Shown: positions 9,926-18,650 of the stretch, one piece after another | Position numbering within the stretch: position 1 is the stretch's first letter | Layout of the letters: each line of letters begins with the position of its first letter | Source of the DNA: Ewingella americana ATCC 33852 | GTDB taxonomy: Bacteria; Pseudomonadota; Gammaproteobacteria; Enterobacterales; Enterobacteriaceae | Assembly: GCF_000735345.1 (NCBI RefSeq) | Contig: NZ_JMPJ01000039.1 | Coordinates: 1 to 45,124, forward strand | Length of the DNA stretch: 45,124 bases | Reading direction: 5' to 3' | The notes under the pieces: generated by a model | Told to the model about the DNA's origin: nothing | Database searches by the model: none | What the model saw: only the letters and a program-made list of their open reading frames with translations | Made by a program: the position numbers and the translations under genes

Positions 9926-10039
9926 AACGAGGGAAACATTCTTAAAATTCAGCGTTTCGCTTACCGTTTGTGAAAGCTTACTGGTATCGTATGAGCAAGT
10001 TAAAAATAGATGATTATTAGCTTTATGTGCTCCCTCGTT
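9926..10039. repeat. spaced 9-bp inverted repeat in the yegH-galU gap
   Basis: AACGAGGGA (9926-9934) and TCCCTCGTT (10031-10039) are exact reverse complements 96 nt apart. They lie in the 449-bp region between the divergent yegH and galU, which otherwise contains no gene I can support. Confidence 0.4.
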
Positions 10040-10053
10040 AAGGTTTGAAGGTC

Positions 10054-10059
10054 TATACT
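10054..10059 (+). promoter_or_regulatory. candidate -10 box for galU
   Basis: TATACT at 10054-10059 is a good -10 hexamer about 120 nt before galU, but no convincing -35 lies 16-18 bp upstream, so it is only a candidate and might need an activator. Confidence 0.3.
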
Positions 10060-10180
10060 TATGGGATCACATTTAACGTCCTAGAATTGCAAAACGATTT
10101 CAGTGCAGTGAGCTAGGTGAGTCTCAACATTCTGACTGGCTGAACTTCCAAACTATTGGTTTCAAGGAGTATCCTTTACA

Positions 10181-11068
10181 ATGTTAAAAGCTGTTATCCC
10201 TGTTGCCGGTCTAGGCACACGCATGCTGCCAGCAACCAAAGCGATTCCAAAAGAGATGTTGCCGATCGTTGACAAGCCTCTTATCCAGTACATTGTGAAC
10301 GAATGTGCCGCTGCGGGTATCAAAGAAATCATCCTGGTAACTCACTCCTCCAAGAATGCGATCGAAAACCACTTCGATACCTCCTTTGAATTGGAAAGCA
10401 TGCTCGAATCGCGCGTTAAGCGTCAGCTGCTGGAAGAAGTGCAGTCCATCTGCCCAAAAGGCGTCACCATCATGAACGTGCGTCAAGGCCAGTCAAAAGG
10501 TCTGGGCCACGCGGTGTTGTGTGCAAAACCACTGATTGGTAACTCTCCGTTCGCCGTGATCCTGCCAGACGTTCTGATGGACGATTCAACCAGCGATCTG
10601 CGCAAAGACAACCTTGCAGCCATGCTGCGTCGTTTCGAAGAAACTGGCAACAGCCAAGTTATGGTTGAAGAAGTACCGGAAAAAGACGTGTCTAAATACG
10701 GTATCGTTGACTGTAACGGCGTAGAAGTCGAGCCGGGCGAAAGCGCGCCAATGACCGCTATCGTCGAAAAACCCGATCAGAAAGATGCACCTTCTAACCT
10801 CGCCGTAGTAGGGCGCTATGTGTTCTCTGAAGATTTGTGGCCACTGCTGGCTGTAACCCCTTACGGCGCAGGCAATGAAATTCAGCTCACCGACGCTATC
10901 GCGTTGCTGATGAAAAAGAAAACCGTAGAAGCCTTCACCATGACCGGTCGTTCACACGACTGCGGTGACAAGCTGGGTTACATGAAAGCCTTCGTCGAGT
11001 ACGGCATTCGCCACCCTTCACAGGGCGCAGCTTTTGAGACTTGGTTGAAAGAGTTTGCCGGTAAGTAA
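10181..11068 (+). CDS. galU: UTP-glucose-1-phosphate uridylyltransferase (GalU type) at the galF position
   Basis: This 295-residue enzyme makes UDP-glucose from UTP and glucose-1-phosphate. It occupies the place of galF, immediately before the O-antigen cluster. Unlike E. coli GalF, which has GLGMHM, it keeps the catalytic signature GLGTRM (10-15, with R14). It also keeps the GalU-like segments [27 protein letters not shown] and [21 protein letters not shown]. It should therefore be an active GalU rather than the regulatory-like GalF. AAGGAG lies 10 nt upstream of the ATG. A strong hairpin follows, so it is transcribed separately from the O-antigen operon. Confidence 0.92.
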   Translation: MLKAVIPVAGLGTRMLPATKAIPKEMLPIVDKPLIQYIVNECAAAGIKEIILVTHSSKNAIENHFDTSFELESMLESRVKRQLLEEVQSICPKGVTIMNVRQGQSKGLGHAVLCAKPLIGNSPFAVILPDVLMDDSTSDLRKDNLAAMLRRFEETGNSQVMVEEVPEKDVSKYGIVDCNGVEVEPGESAPMTAIVEKPDQKDAPSNLAVVGRYVFSEDLWPLLAVTPYGAGNEIQLTDAIALLMKKKTVEAFTMTGRSHDCGDKLGYMKAFVEYGIRHPSQGAAFETWLKEFAGK

Positions 11069-11088
11069 TTAGGCTAACGAGCTGTAAT

Positions 11089-11116
11089 TAAAAGCACCAT
11101 TAATATGGTGCTTTTT
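11089..11116 (+). terminator. terminator of galU
   Basis: AAAAGCACCAT, a 3-nt loop and ATGGTGCTTTTT form a hairpin ending in a T run, 20 nt past the galU stop. Confidence 0.93.
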
Positions 11117-11320
11117 CGTTCGTTTATGGTTGAATTTTTAATCAGATTTACAGAGCCTAAGAGCTTGATTGAAGTGACCATTTAGGACAATTGAAACTTG
11201 CTATAAGCGGCGTAAAGCGTAAAATTATTTACGTTAAGTTTACTTTTCAGATATTCGGTATCATTTGTACAAGCTTTTAGATACAGCAGGACTTCGAACT
11301 TAAATCACAGTGTTACAAGT

Positions 11321-11363
11321 AAGTGCATTGGTAGCTTCAGAGCCAAGGGCGGTAGCGTGCCTG
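11321..11363 (+). promoter_or_regulatory. JUMPstart sequence with ops element
   Basis: This 43-bp stretch matches the JUMPstart consensus found upstream of O-antigen, capsule and LPS core operons at most positions. It contains an exact ops core GGCGGTAGCGTG at 11348-11359. The ops hairpin in the non-template strand recruits the NusG paralogue RfaH, which suppresses termination through long surface-polysaccharide operons and helps translation. It lies about 230 nt before the first O-antigen gene, within a 522-nt intergenic region whose promoter I cannot fix by eye. Confidence 0.95.
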
Positions 11364-11590
11364 GAATTTCTCTTTGATTAACAAGTATACGCAGGCGTCT
11401 AAAGGGTTGGATAACAGCTACATTTAAGACAATTAAAATACATTCAATAATTTGAATATTTCATTTATTGCTGGCTGAAAAATGGATTTAGTCAGAACTC
11501 CCGTTAATGCATTTTATGAAATCATAGTGCGACGGATTTTTGAAAAATGAAGTATTTATAATTACAAATCAGATTTAACATGGTGCAGTC

Positions 11591-12616
11591 ATGCAAGAAT
11601 ATATCATCATATTTTTCAGCGCGTTAGCCACGTTGTTTGTTGCACGGAAAGTAGCACGTAGGGTGGGGTTGGTCGACAAGCCTAATGCAAGAAAACATCA
11701 TGATGGACACATACCCTTAGTGGGTGGGGTCTCTATATACCTTTCGATTTGGGTACTATTTTTCTTGCAGCCGTCGTGGTTCCCCAATTTTATAGTGTAT
11801 ATAGTCTGCGCGAGTATGCTTTTGATTGTCGGAGTACTAGACGATCGCTTCGATTTACCTGTTAGGCCACGTCTTTTACTTCAAGTCATAGTTGCAATAA
11901 TTATGATGTATAGCGGACTATATCTCGCTACATTAGGAAATATACTTTTCGGTTATGAAATTCGATTAGGTTTTATAGGATATTTTGTTACTATACTTGC
12001 CGTTATTAGTGCAATTAATGCGTTTAATATGGTTGACGGCATTGATGGGCTACTTGGCGCATTATCGTGTGTTAGTTTTGCCTCCCTTGGTATCGTATTT
12101 TATCTGCATGGTAGACTCGAACTTGCACAGTGGTGCATTTGTTTAATGATAGCCTGTATTCCCTATATTTTATTAAATCTTGGAGTGCCTTGGGGGCGTA
12201 AATTTAAAGTATTCATGGGAGATGCAGGAAGTACGCTTATTGGCTTCACTATGATTTGGCTACTTGTTGTTGCTACACAAGGTGCAGACTCAGTTATCCA
12301 TCCAGTAACTGCTTTATGGCTGATCTCAGTTCCATTGATGGATATGGTTCGCGTAATGATATCAAGAATGAGAAGAGGAGATAGTCCCTTTAAGCCTGAT
12401 CGCGAACATCTGCATCACATATTATTAAATTACGGTTTTAAGCATTCAACAGCATTAATGATCGTTTTAGCGATTTCTATTAGCTTTTCCGGCGTGGGTA
12501 TTATTGCAAATCAATTGAACGTATCGCAGTTTGGTGTTTTAGCATTATTTGTTGTTTGTTTCTTAATATTTGTATCGTGCATTAATACGTTATCGAAAAA
12601 GTCAAAATTAAAATAA
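11591..12616 (+). CDS. WecA-like undecaprenyl-phosphate sugar-1-phosphate transferase
   Basis: This 341-residue polytopic protein of the MraY/WecA family transfers a HexNAc-1-phosphate to undecaprenyl phosphate to start a lipid-linked glycan. All family motifs are present: DD at 84-85 (GVLDDRFD), NMVDGIDG at 146-153, MGDAGST at 209-215 and HLHH at 273-276. It is very similar to E. coli WecA but about 25 residues shorter at the C terminus. As first gene after JUMPstart it probably starts the O-unit. Because Enterobacterales normally carry wecA in the ECA locus, this is likely a second copy. GlcNAc-1-P is the best guess for the substrate, but GalNAc or a deoxy-HexNAc is possible. Base composition is AT-rich. 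Confidence 0.88.
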   Translation: MQEYIIIFFSALATLFVARKVARRVGLVDKPNARKHHDGHIPLVGGVSIYLSIWVLFFLQPSWFPNFIVYIVCASMLLIVGVLDDRFDLPVRPRLLLQVIVAIIMMYSGLYLATLGNILFGYEIRLGFIGYFVTILAVISAINAFNMVDGIDGLLGALSCVSFASLGIVFYLHGRLELAQWCICLMIACIPYILLNLGVPWGRKFKVFMGDAGSTLIGFTMIWLLVVATQGADSVIHPVTALWLISVPLMDMVRVMISRMRRGDSPFKPDREHLHHILLNYGFKHSTALMIVLAISISFSGVGIIANQLNVSQFGVLALFVVCFLIFVSCINTLSKKSKLK

Positions 12617-12733
12617 ATTGATTGCAGGTAAGTTTTTGTGCGTTATTAGAAATTGATTAAATTAAAGTGATTTTGAAAGATTCGAAAACTTCTGAGCCAT
12701 AGAAAAGTTATAAATTAAAGAGAGATAATATAG

Positions 12734-13822
12734 GTGAAAATTCTAGTTACCGGAGGTGCCGGATTCATTGGTTCCGCAGTCGTGCGTCACATTATTCATA
12801 ACACTCAAGATAGTGTGATTAATGTGGATAAGTTGACCTATGCGGGAAATCTTGAATCTTTGGCCACTGTTTCTGAAAGTGATCGTTATGCATTCGTTCA
12901 GGTTGATATTTGCGATAAAAACGCTCTTGAGCAGGTTTTTGCTCAACATCAACCTGATGCTGTCATGCATTTAGCAGCAGAAAGTCATGTTGATCGTTCT
13001 ATAACCGGACCTGCAGAATTTATCGGTACTAATATCGTAGGTACATATACTCTCCTAGAAGCAAGCCGGGCGTATTGGACTCAATTGGATGCAATTCATA
13101 AAGCTTCCTTCCGTTTTCACCATATATCTACAGACGAAGTTTATGGTGACTTACCTCATCCAGATGAATGGACAAGTCCAGACTCATTGCCGCTCTTCAC
13201 TGAAAAGACACCTTATTCCCCAAGTAGCCCTTATTCTGCATCTAAAGCTTCAAGCGACCATTTAGTTCGAGCATGGCAAAGAACGTATGGCCTGCCTTGC
13301 ATCGTGACTAATTGCTCTAATAACTATGGCCCATATCATTTCCCTGAAAAATTAATACCTCTAGTAATACTCAATGCACTGGAGGGTAAGGATCTGCCAA
13401 TTTATGGTAAGGGTGATCAAATCCGTGATTGGCTGTATGTTGAAGACCATGCACGAGCACTGTATACGGTTGTAACGAATGGCACTATTGGTGAGACGTA
13501 TAATATCGGTGGTCATAATGAAAAGAAAAACTTGGATGTTGTACTGACTATATGCCGTTTATTGGATGAGATAGTACCTAAAGATAAGTCTTACAGTGAG
13601 CAAATTGTCTACGTAACTGATAGGCCTGGCCATGATCGTCGCTATGCGATTGATGCTGATAAAATTAACCGGGAGTTGGGGTGGACACCAATAGAAACTT
13701 TTGAAAGCGGAATCCGTAAAACGGTCCAGTGGTATCTAGATAATGTGAACTGGGTTGAAAATGTTAAGAGCGGCTCTTATAAAACTTGGATAGAGCAGAA
13801 CTACGGAGAAAATAGAAAATGA
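12734..13822 (+). CDS. rmlB: dTDP-glucose 4,6-dehydratase
   Basis: This 362-residue extended short-chain dehydrogenase is the second step of dTDP-6-deoxyhexose synthesis. The NAD site GGAGFIG is at 7-13. The catalytic residues are visible as T133-D134-E135 (ISTDEVYGD) and Y167/K171 (PYSASK). The start is GTG at 12734, preceded by AAAGAGA. It overlaps rmlA by 4 nt (ATGA), so translation is probably coupled. A 117-nt AT-rich gap separates it from the wecA-like gene. Confidence 0.97.
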   Translation: MKILVTGGAGFIGSAVVRHIIHNTQDSVINVDKLTYAGNLESLATVSESDRYAFVQVDICDKNALEQVFAQHQPDAVMHLAAESHVDRSITGPAEFIGTNIVGTYTLLEASRAYWTQLDAIHKASFRFHHISTDEVYGDLPHPDEWTSPDSLPLFTEKTPYSPSSPYSASKASSDHLVRAWQRTYGLPCIVTNCSNNYGPYHFPEKLIPLVILNALEGKDLPIYGKGDQIRDWLYVEDHARALYTVVTNGTIGETYNIGGHNEKKNLDVVLTICRLLDEIVPKDKSYSEQIVYVTDRPGHDRRYAIDADKINRELGWTPIETFESGIRKTVQWYLDNVNWVENVKSGSYKTWIEQNYGENRK

Positions 13823-14691
13823 AGGGCATTATCTTAGCTGGCGGTTCGGGCTCACGTCTTCACCCAATTACGCTTGGAACATCTAAACAACTTCTTCCAA
13901 TATATGATAAACCGATGATATATTATCCTTTATCGGTATTAATGTTAGCGGGTATAAGAGAAGTTTTAATTATTACCACACCAGAAGACCAAGCAAGTTT
14001 TAAACGTATGCTAGGTGATGGAGAGCAATTTGGTATTTCGCTCCAGTATGAGATTCAGGAGAAACCGGATGGTTTAGCCCAAGCGTTCATAATTGGTGAG
14101 AAGTTTATTGGCAAAGATAATGTCTGTTTAGTACTTGGTGATAATATTTTCTTTGGCCAGTCTTTTGGTAAACAATTAAGCAATGGTATCAAAACATTAA
14201 ATGGGGCAACGGTTTTTGGATACAAAGTAATGGATCCTGAGCGTTTTGGTGTTGTTGAATTTGATGAGAATATGAATGCTGTTTCTATTGAAGAAAAGCC
14301 TGTTAAACCAAAATCTAATTGGGCCGTAACTGGTCTTTATTTTTATGATAACAGAGTGATCGATATTGCGAAGAGTGTCAAACCTTCCGAGCGCGGTGAG
14401 TTAGAAATAACTAGCATTAACCAAGCTTATCTTTCTATGGGCCAATTGAAAGTTGAACAGCTCGGACGTGGGTTTGCATGGTTAGATACCGGCACACATG
14501 ATTCATTGTTAGAGGCCTCTCAATTTGTACATACTGTTGAAAAACGTCAAGGTTTTAAAATTGCATGCCTCGAAGAAATCGCCTTTAATCATGGGTGGCT
14601 AGACAAAGCAACAATTAAAAAAATTGGTAAAGAGTTATCTAAAACTGGGTATGGAAAATATTTACTAAACTTAGTAAAAGACAGTGAGTAA
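13819..14691 (+). CDS. rmlA: glucose-1-phosphate thymidylyltransferase
   Basis: At 290 residues this is a typical RmlA, which forms dTDP-glucose from dTTP and glucose-1-phosphate. The nucleotidyltransferase loop [11 protein letters not shown] begins at residue 8, with [12 protein letters not shown] next. Further conserved stretches are [28 protein letters not shown] and [10 protein letters not shown]. Its ATG overlaps the rmlB stop as ATGA, and rmlC starts 3 nt after its stop. Confidence 0.97.
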   Translation: MKGIILAGGSGSRLHPITLGTSKQLLPIYDKPMIYYPLSVLMLAGIREVLIITTPEDQASFKRMLGDGEQFGISLQYEIQEKPDGLAQAFIIGEKFIGKDNVCLVLGDNIFFGQSFGKQLSNGIKTLNGATVFGYKVMDPERFGVVEFDENMNAVSIEEKPVKPKSNWAVTGLYFYDNRVIDIAKSVKPSERGELEITSINQAYLSMGQLKVEQLGRGFAWLDTGTHDSLLEASQFVHTVEKRQGFKIACLEEIAFNHGWLDKATIKKIGKELSKTGYGKYLLNLVKDSE

Positions 14692-14694
14692 ATT

Positions 14695-15246
14695 ATGAAG
14701 GTTATTCAAAGCAGATTACAGGGCGTATTAACCATCGAGCCGAAAGTATTTGGCGACGAGCGTGGTTTTTTTTATGAGAGCTTCCATGCTCAGCGTTATA
14801 AAGATATAGGTATTGAACAGGATTTTGTTCAAGATAATCGCTCGCGCTCATCGAAAGGCGTGCTGCGTGGACTACATTTTCAAAAGACAAAACCTCAGGG
14901 CAAACTTGTTTCAGTAACTGAGGGGGCAGTTTTCGATGTTGCAGTCGACTTGCGCAAAGATTCACCTACATTCGGTTTATTTGAATCCATAGTTCTAACG
15001 GGAGAGAATAAACTTCAATTTTATGTACCGCCAGGCTTTGCGCATGGTTTTTGCGTATTAAGTGATACTGCCGATTTTCAGTATAAGTGCACAGACTTCT
15101 ATGATCCTACAGATGAAGGCGGATTGATTTGGAGTGACCAGGAAATCAATATTCCATGGCCAGTTGAAAATCCAAATCTATCTAGCAAAGATAAAGAATT
15201 GCCAAGTTTGAGCGTTGTGCATCAGCAGATTATTATGGGTTGGTGA
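14695..15246 (+). CDS. rmlC: dTDP-4-dehydrorhamnose 3,5-epimerase
   Basis: This 183-residue cupin protein epimerises C3 and C5 of dTDP-4-keto-6-deoxyglucose, giving the L-configured 4-keto sugar. Catalytic His61 lies in GVLRGLHFQ and the active-site Tyr130 in FQYKC; the PPGFAHGF segment is intact. Length is normal. The presence of RmlC means the end product should be an L-sugar such as L-rhamnose or 6-deoxy-L-talose. The next gene, 3 nt downstream, is the likely reductase. Confidence 0.96.
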   Translation: MKVIQSRLQGVLTIEPKVFGDERGFFYESFHAQRYKDIGIEQDFVQDNRSRSSKGVLRGLHFQKTKPQGKLVSVTEGAVFDVAVDLRKDSPTFGLFESIVLTGENKLQFYVPPGFAHGFCVLSDTADFQYKCTDFYDPTDEGGLIWSDQEINIPWPVENPNLSSKDKELPSLSVVHQQIIMGW

Positions 15247-15249
15247 TAG

Positions 15250-16080
15250 ATGGCTTTTTATACAGTTTTTGGTGGGCATGGATTTATTGGTGGCGAAGTT
15301 GTCAGGCAACTAGAAGCACAGTCACATGAAGTGTTTGTTCCTAAAAGAGGGGATGACTCGATTTTCGAACAGGCTTTAGGAACTGTGATTTACTGTGCAG
15401 GATATGGAGATTGTGGTAATGGAGCCTATCAGGTTTTCGAAGCTAACACTCAGTTGCTGTCTAATGTCCTACAAAAGGCAAATTTTGAAAAGTTGATTTA
15501 TATGTCCTCAACTAGGGTATATATGAATCAAGCATTATCGACAGAAAACACAGATCTCCTCGTTTGTGAAGATGATGCGCGTAGATTATTTAATCTGACT
15601 AAACTAGTCTCTGAAGAGCTTTGCCTAAAGAGCAAAAGAGAAATCGTTATTGTCAGGCCAAGTAACGTGTATGGTGTCGCCTTAAATAGCCCTTTGTTTT
15701 TACCTTCGATTACACGTAATGCTATCAACAACCATCATGTAGACATGTACATTGATAAACTTTATGCAAAAGACTACGTTGCTGTAGAGGATGTCGCAGA
15801 TGCCTGCATTAAGTTATCAAAGCAAGATGATGCTATAGGTAAAATATTCAATATTGCTAGTGGCGTTAATGTTACAGCAGAAGACATAGCTGATGTATTA
15901 ATCAAAACAACTAATTGCACTGTTAACTGGCATGATAAAGCATTTCCAAGAGAAGTGTTCCCTGTTACAGATATAGATGCTATTACAAATCAGCTTAGTG
16001 ATTATAAGCCGCGAAGTGTATTAGAAGATATAGCCGCAATGGTTGAAAAGTTTAAAGAGCACATGGATGAAAATAAATGA
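15250..16080 (+). CDS. NAD(P)-dependent sugar epimerase/reductase in the rmlD position
   Basis: This 276-residue extended short-chain dehydrogenase has a dinucleotide site GGHGFIGG at 8-15, an active-site serine region YMSSTRVY at 84-91, and VRPSNVYG at 135-142. It is not a canonical RmlD, which begins with a GxxGQxG-type motif. Its place directly after rmlBAC suggests it reduces the 4-keto group made by RmlC, giving dTDP-L-rhamnose or dTDP-6-deoxy-L-talose; this is inference. The YxxxK catalytic motif appears as F114-NLT-K118, so the usual tyrosine is replaced by phenylalanine (codon ttt). A role as a different epimerase, or reduced activity, cannot be excluded. It overlaps wzx by 4 nt. Confidence 0.7.
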   Translation: MAFYTVFGGHGFIGGEVVRQLEAQSHEVFVPKRGDDSIFEQALGTVIYCAGYGDCGNGAYQVFEANTQLLSNVLQKANFEKLIYMSSTRVYMNQALSTENTDLLVCEDDARRLFNLTKLVSEELCLKSKREIVIVRPSNVYGVALNSPLFLPSITRNAINNHHVDMYIDKLYAKDYVAVEDVADACIKLSKQDDAIGKIFNIASGVNVTAEDIADVLIKTTNCTVNWHDKAFPREVFPVTDIDAITNQLSDYKPRSVLEDIAAMVEKFKEHMDENK

Positions 16081-17561
16081 GTGGGTTTAATCGTCTGATT
16101 AAAAATTCTCTTTCAAATATCATCAATGGATTCTCAAATGTTATCTTGGGGGTGGTTATATCCCCATTTTTAATTAATACATTATCATTACACGACTTTT
16201 CTATATGGTCTCTGGTTATTCAGATCGGGGCCTTTTTTACGTTGCTCAGTTTTACATGTCAAATCTCTGTAGCGCGCTTTGTAACTTTAGCTAGAGCTGA
16301 ACTAAATGCGAAAAAAGAGTTGCTAGTAATAAAGTATGGAATATATTTTTCATTGGCTTGCACTCTATTATCAGTAATTGTATTGTCATATGTCTACAAT
16401 AATTTTTTCTCTCTCTTTAACGCAATCAAAATAGATGAGTCACCATATGCACCTGGTGTTTTCCTCATTATATCTTTATCATTTGTTTTTGGTCTTATTG
16501 TTTCTGTTTATAACGGTTACTTTACTGGGATTGAGCGGAATGAAATTCCTGCTATTATTAATCTGATTTCGAGAGTATTTCTTGGTGTTGGAGTATGTAT
16601 TGCAGCATCGTACTCTATGATGGCAATGGCATTTACTTATCTGACAATTAACGTTGTTTCATATCTAGTAATATATATAACTTATCTTCGTTCTAAAAAT
16701 TTCATTCAAAAAAATAATAACCTTATAAAAGAATTTACATTTAAAAAATTCTTAAACTATAGTTCTGGTGTTCTGGTATTTAATCTCTCTTCTTTTCTTA
16801 TAATAAATCTAAATGGGATTATCGTTGGTAGGTATGTTTTTAATCAATATGCGTATTACGCATTATCTGTCACCTTAACTACAATGATCGTTGGATTTAT
16901 TAATGCAGGCTTAACTCCAGTATTACAACCACTTATTAAAATCTGTCACAGTGACGATAAAGTTAAACTTGATGGTTTTGTTTTCATTCTAAGCATGAGC
17001 ATTTTGAAGCTGTCCATATTTTTTATCCTCGGATGCCTAATATTTGGGAAAGTTGCACTAGATATATGGATTGGTCCTGATGTAGCGATGCATACCTACC
17101 CAGTCTTCTTATTCTTACTGCTAGTCAACTTTTCACGGCTAATAGGCGCACCACTTGGATTAGTATACCTAGCTAAAGGTAAACAAAATGAAATCATGTT
17201 CTTACCTCTTTTAGAAGGCGTTACTAGTGTACTGCTTACATTTTTATTTGTGAATAAATACGGTATTTATTCATCTTCCATCGCTATAGCGATATCGACT
17301 CTTATCATTATGGCTATCTATACGTTCAGGCTTATTGATATAGCGGCGTTGAATACCAGTAAAATCAAGTACAGATGTTTATTTGCATTTGGCCCATTGA
17401 TAATGATGTCCTGTTTTTACGTCCTTATTAAAACAAAGATCTCACTACATAGTGAGATCTTTAATATCTCATTTTATATGCTTTTAACAATATTACTAAT
17501 AGTTGTTTCATTTCTGTTGGTTAAGGAAGTAAGAAAAATCAAGTCAATTTTGGAAGGGTAA
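16077..17561 (+). CDS. wzx: O-antigen flippase Wzx (MOP superfamily)
   Basis: This very hydrophobic 494-residue protein has about 12-14 predicted membrane segments along its whole length. The N terminus (LSNIINGFSNVILGVVISPFLI) is typical of polysaccharide flippases of the MOP superfamily. It would move the undecaprenyl-linked O-unit across the inner membrane. The ATG overlaps the preceding stop as ATGA. The assignment over Wzy rests on the even spread of membrane segments and the N-terminal pattern. Confidence 0.85.
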   Translation: MSGFNRLIKNSLSNIINGFSNVILGVVISPFLINTLSLHDFSIWSLVIQIGAFFTLLSFTCQISVARFVTLARAELNAKKELLVIKYGIYFSLACTLLSVIVLSYVYNNFFSLFNAIKIDESPYAPGVFLIISLSFVFGLIVSVYNGYFTGIERNEIPAIINLISRVFLGVGVCIAASYSMMAMAFTYLTINVVSYLVIYITYLRSKNFIQKNNNLIKEFTFKKFLNYSSGVLVFNLSSFLIINLNGIIVGRYVFNQYAYYALSVTLTTMIVGFINAGLTPVLQPLIKICHSDDKVKLDGFVFILSMSILKLSIFFILGCLIFGKVALDIWIGPDVAMHTYPVFLFLLLVNFSRLIGAPLGLVYLAKGKQNEIMFLPLLEGVTSVLLTFLFVNKYGIYSSSIAIAISTLIIMAIYTFRLIDIAALNTSKIKYRCLFAFGPLIMMSCFYVLIKTKISLHSEIFNISFYMLLTILLIVVSFLLVKEVRKIKSILEG

Positions 17562-17562
17562 C

Positions 17563-18072
17563 ATGTTTTATAAATTTATGAATTTTTATTATAAAATGAA
17601 GTATAGACATTTCCTCGACCGAAGAGTATCTATCGATAAAACTGCATTCATACATCATGCTGCCACTTTCATAGTGCGAAATAATCCTAATGCAAGCATA
17701 AATGTGGGCGAGGGAGCCTATATTGGTCGATATAATAATATTCATACGAATTCGAATATTACTATAGGCAAGGACTCAGTGTTAAGTGACTATGTTTTTA
17801 TTAGTACGTTATCACATGGTTTTGATCCATCTGCTGGCCGAATTATGTCGCAAGAAGACCAAGATAAAGGGCCAGTGATATTAGGGGATAATGTTTTCAT
17901 CGGGTTTGCTGCAAAAATTCTTCCAAACGTAAAGCTTGGCGAATGGACTATTGTTGGCGCAGGTTCCGTTGTAACAAAATCTTATCCTGATGGTTTTGTC
18001 ATGATAGCTGGGAACCCCGCAAAAGTTATTAAAAGGTACGATCATGATAATAAAAATTGGATAAATGGATGA
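17563..18072 (+). CDS. left-handed beta-helix (hexapeptide) O-acyltransferase
   Basis: This 169-residue protein contains repeated hexapeptide turns (INVGEG, ITIGKD, VILGDNVFIG, VKLGEWTIVGAGSVV) and the typical end IAGNPAKVIKRYD. The likely catalytic histidine is in STLSHGFDP, as in sugar O-acetyltransferases that use acetyl-CoA. It begins 1 nt after wzx and is followed by a second member of the family. The acceptor sugar cannot be predicted. Confidence 0.85.
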   Translation: MFYKFMNFYYKMKYRHFLDRRVSIDKTAFIHHAATFIVRNNPNASINVGEGAYIGRYNNIHTNSNITIGKDSVLSDYVFISTLSHGFDPSAGRIMSQEDQDKGPVILGDNVFIGFAAKILPNVKLGEWTIVGAGSVVTKSYPDGFVMIAGNPAKVIKRYDHDNKNWING

Positions 18073-18650
18073 TACTTTCAAAAATCTCGAGAAAGTTTTT
18101 TTACTTTATTGGACAGATCAAGTACCGATATTTGATGAAAAGTTTTGGTAGTGGAAGTCGAATAATTAAGCCAATTCTTATTTCTAATCCCGCGAACATC
18201 TCCATTGGTAAAAATGTCCTTATTCGCAACGGTGCGCGTCTAGAGGTTATTTCATTAGATAAAAAAATCGTTATTGAAATTGGTAATAATGTCAATATCG
18301 AACAGTATGTTCATATTGTTGCTAAAGATGGTATTAAGATAGGCAATAATGTTTCTATAACTGGCGGTTGTTCTATAGTTGATGTTATTCATCCCTATGA
18401 TGATTGTTTGGATATTGAGAAAATAGGTAATAGAATATCTACAAAAATAATGCCTGTTAGCATCGGTGACAATACTTTTATCGGATTTGGAACTCATATT
18501 AACCCCGGTATTAAAATTGGTAAGAACTGCGTGATTGGCGCGAGATCAGTAGTTACTAAAGACATCGAAGATTATTGCGTTGTTGCTGGGAACCCTGCAC
18601 GTGTAATTAAGAAATATAATACACAAAAATTACAATGGGAGCGTTTGTGA
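18069..18650 (+). CDS. second hexapeptide O-acyltransferase
   Basis: This 193-residue protein has several hexapeptide coils (ISIGKNVLIRNGA, IEIGNNVNIEQ, IKIGNNVSITGG, VSIGDNTFIGFG, IKIGKNCVIGARSVV) and the family end VVAGNPARVIKKYN. The probable catalytic His is in VDVIHPYDD. The ATG at 18069 overlaps the previous stop as ATGA; a TTG 12 nt further upstream in frame is less likely. It is divergent enough from the preceding gene that a recent duplication is unlikely. Confidence 0.84.
   Translation: MILSKISRKFFYFIGQIKYRYLMKSFGSGSRIIKPILISNPANISIGKNVLIRNGARLEVISLDKKIVIEIGNNVNIEQYVHIVAKDGIKIGNNVSITGGCSIVDVIHPYDDCLDIEKIGNRISTKIMPVSIGDNTFIGFGTHINPGIKIGKNCVIGARSVVTKDIEDYCVVAGNPARVIKKYNTQKLQWERL

Noticed and set aside
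17563-18650. Recent tandem duplication of acyltransferase genes
   Set aside because: The two adjacent proteins share only the hexapeptide fold and differ in N termini, lengths and catalytic-His context, so they look like separate family members.
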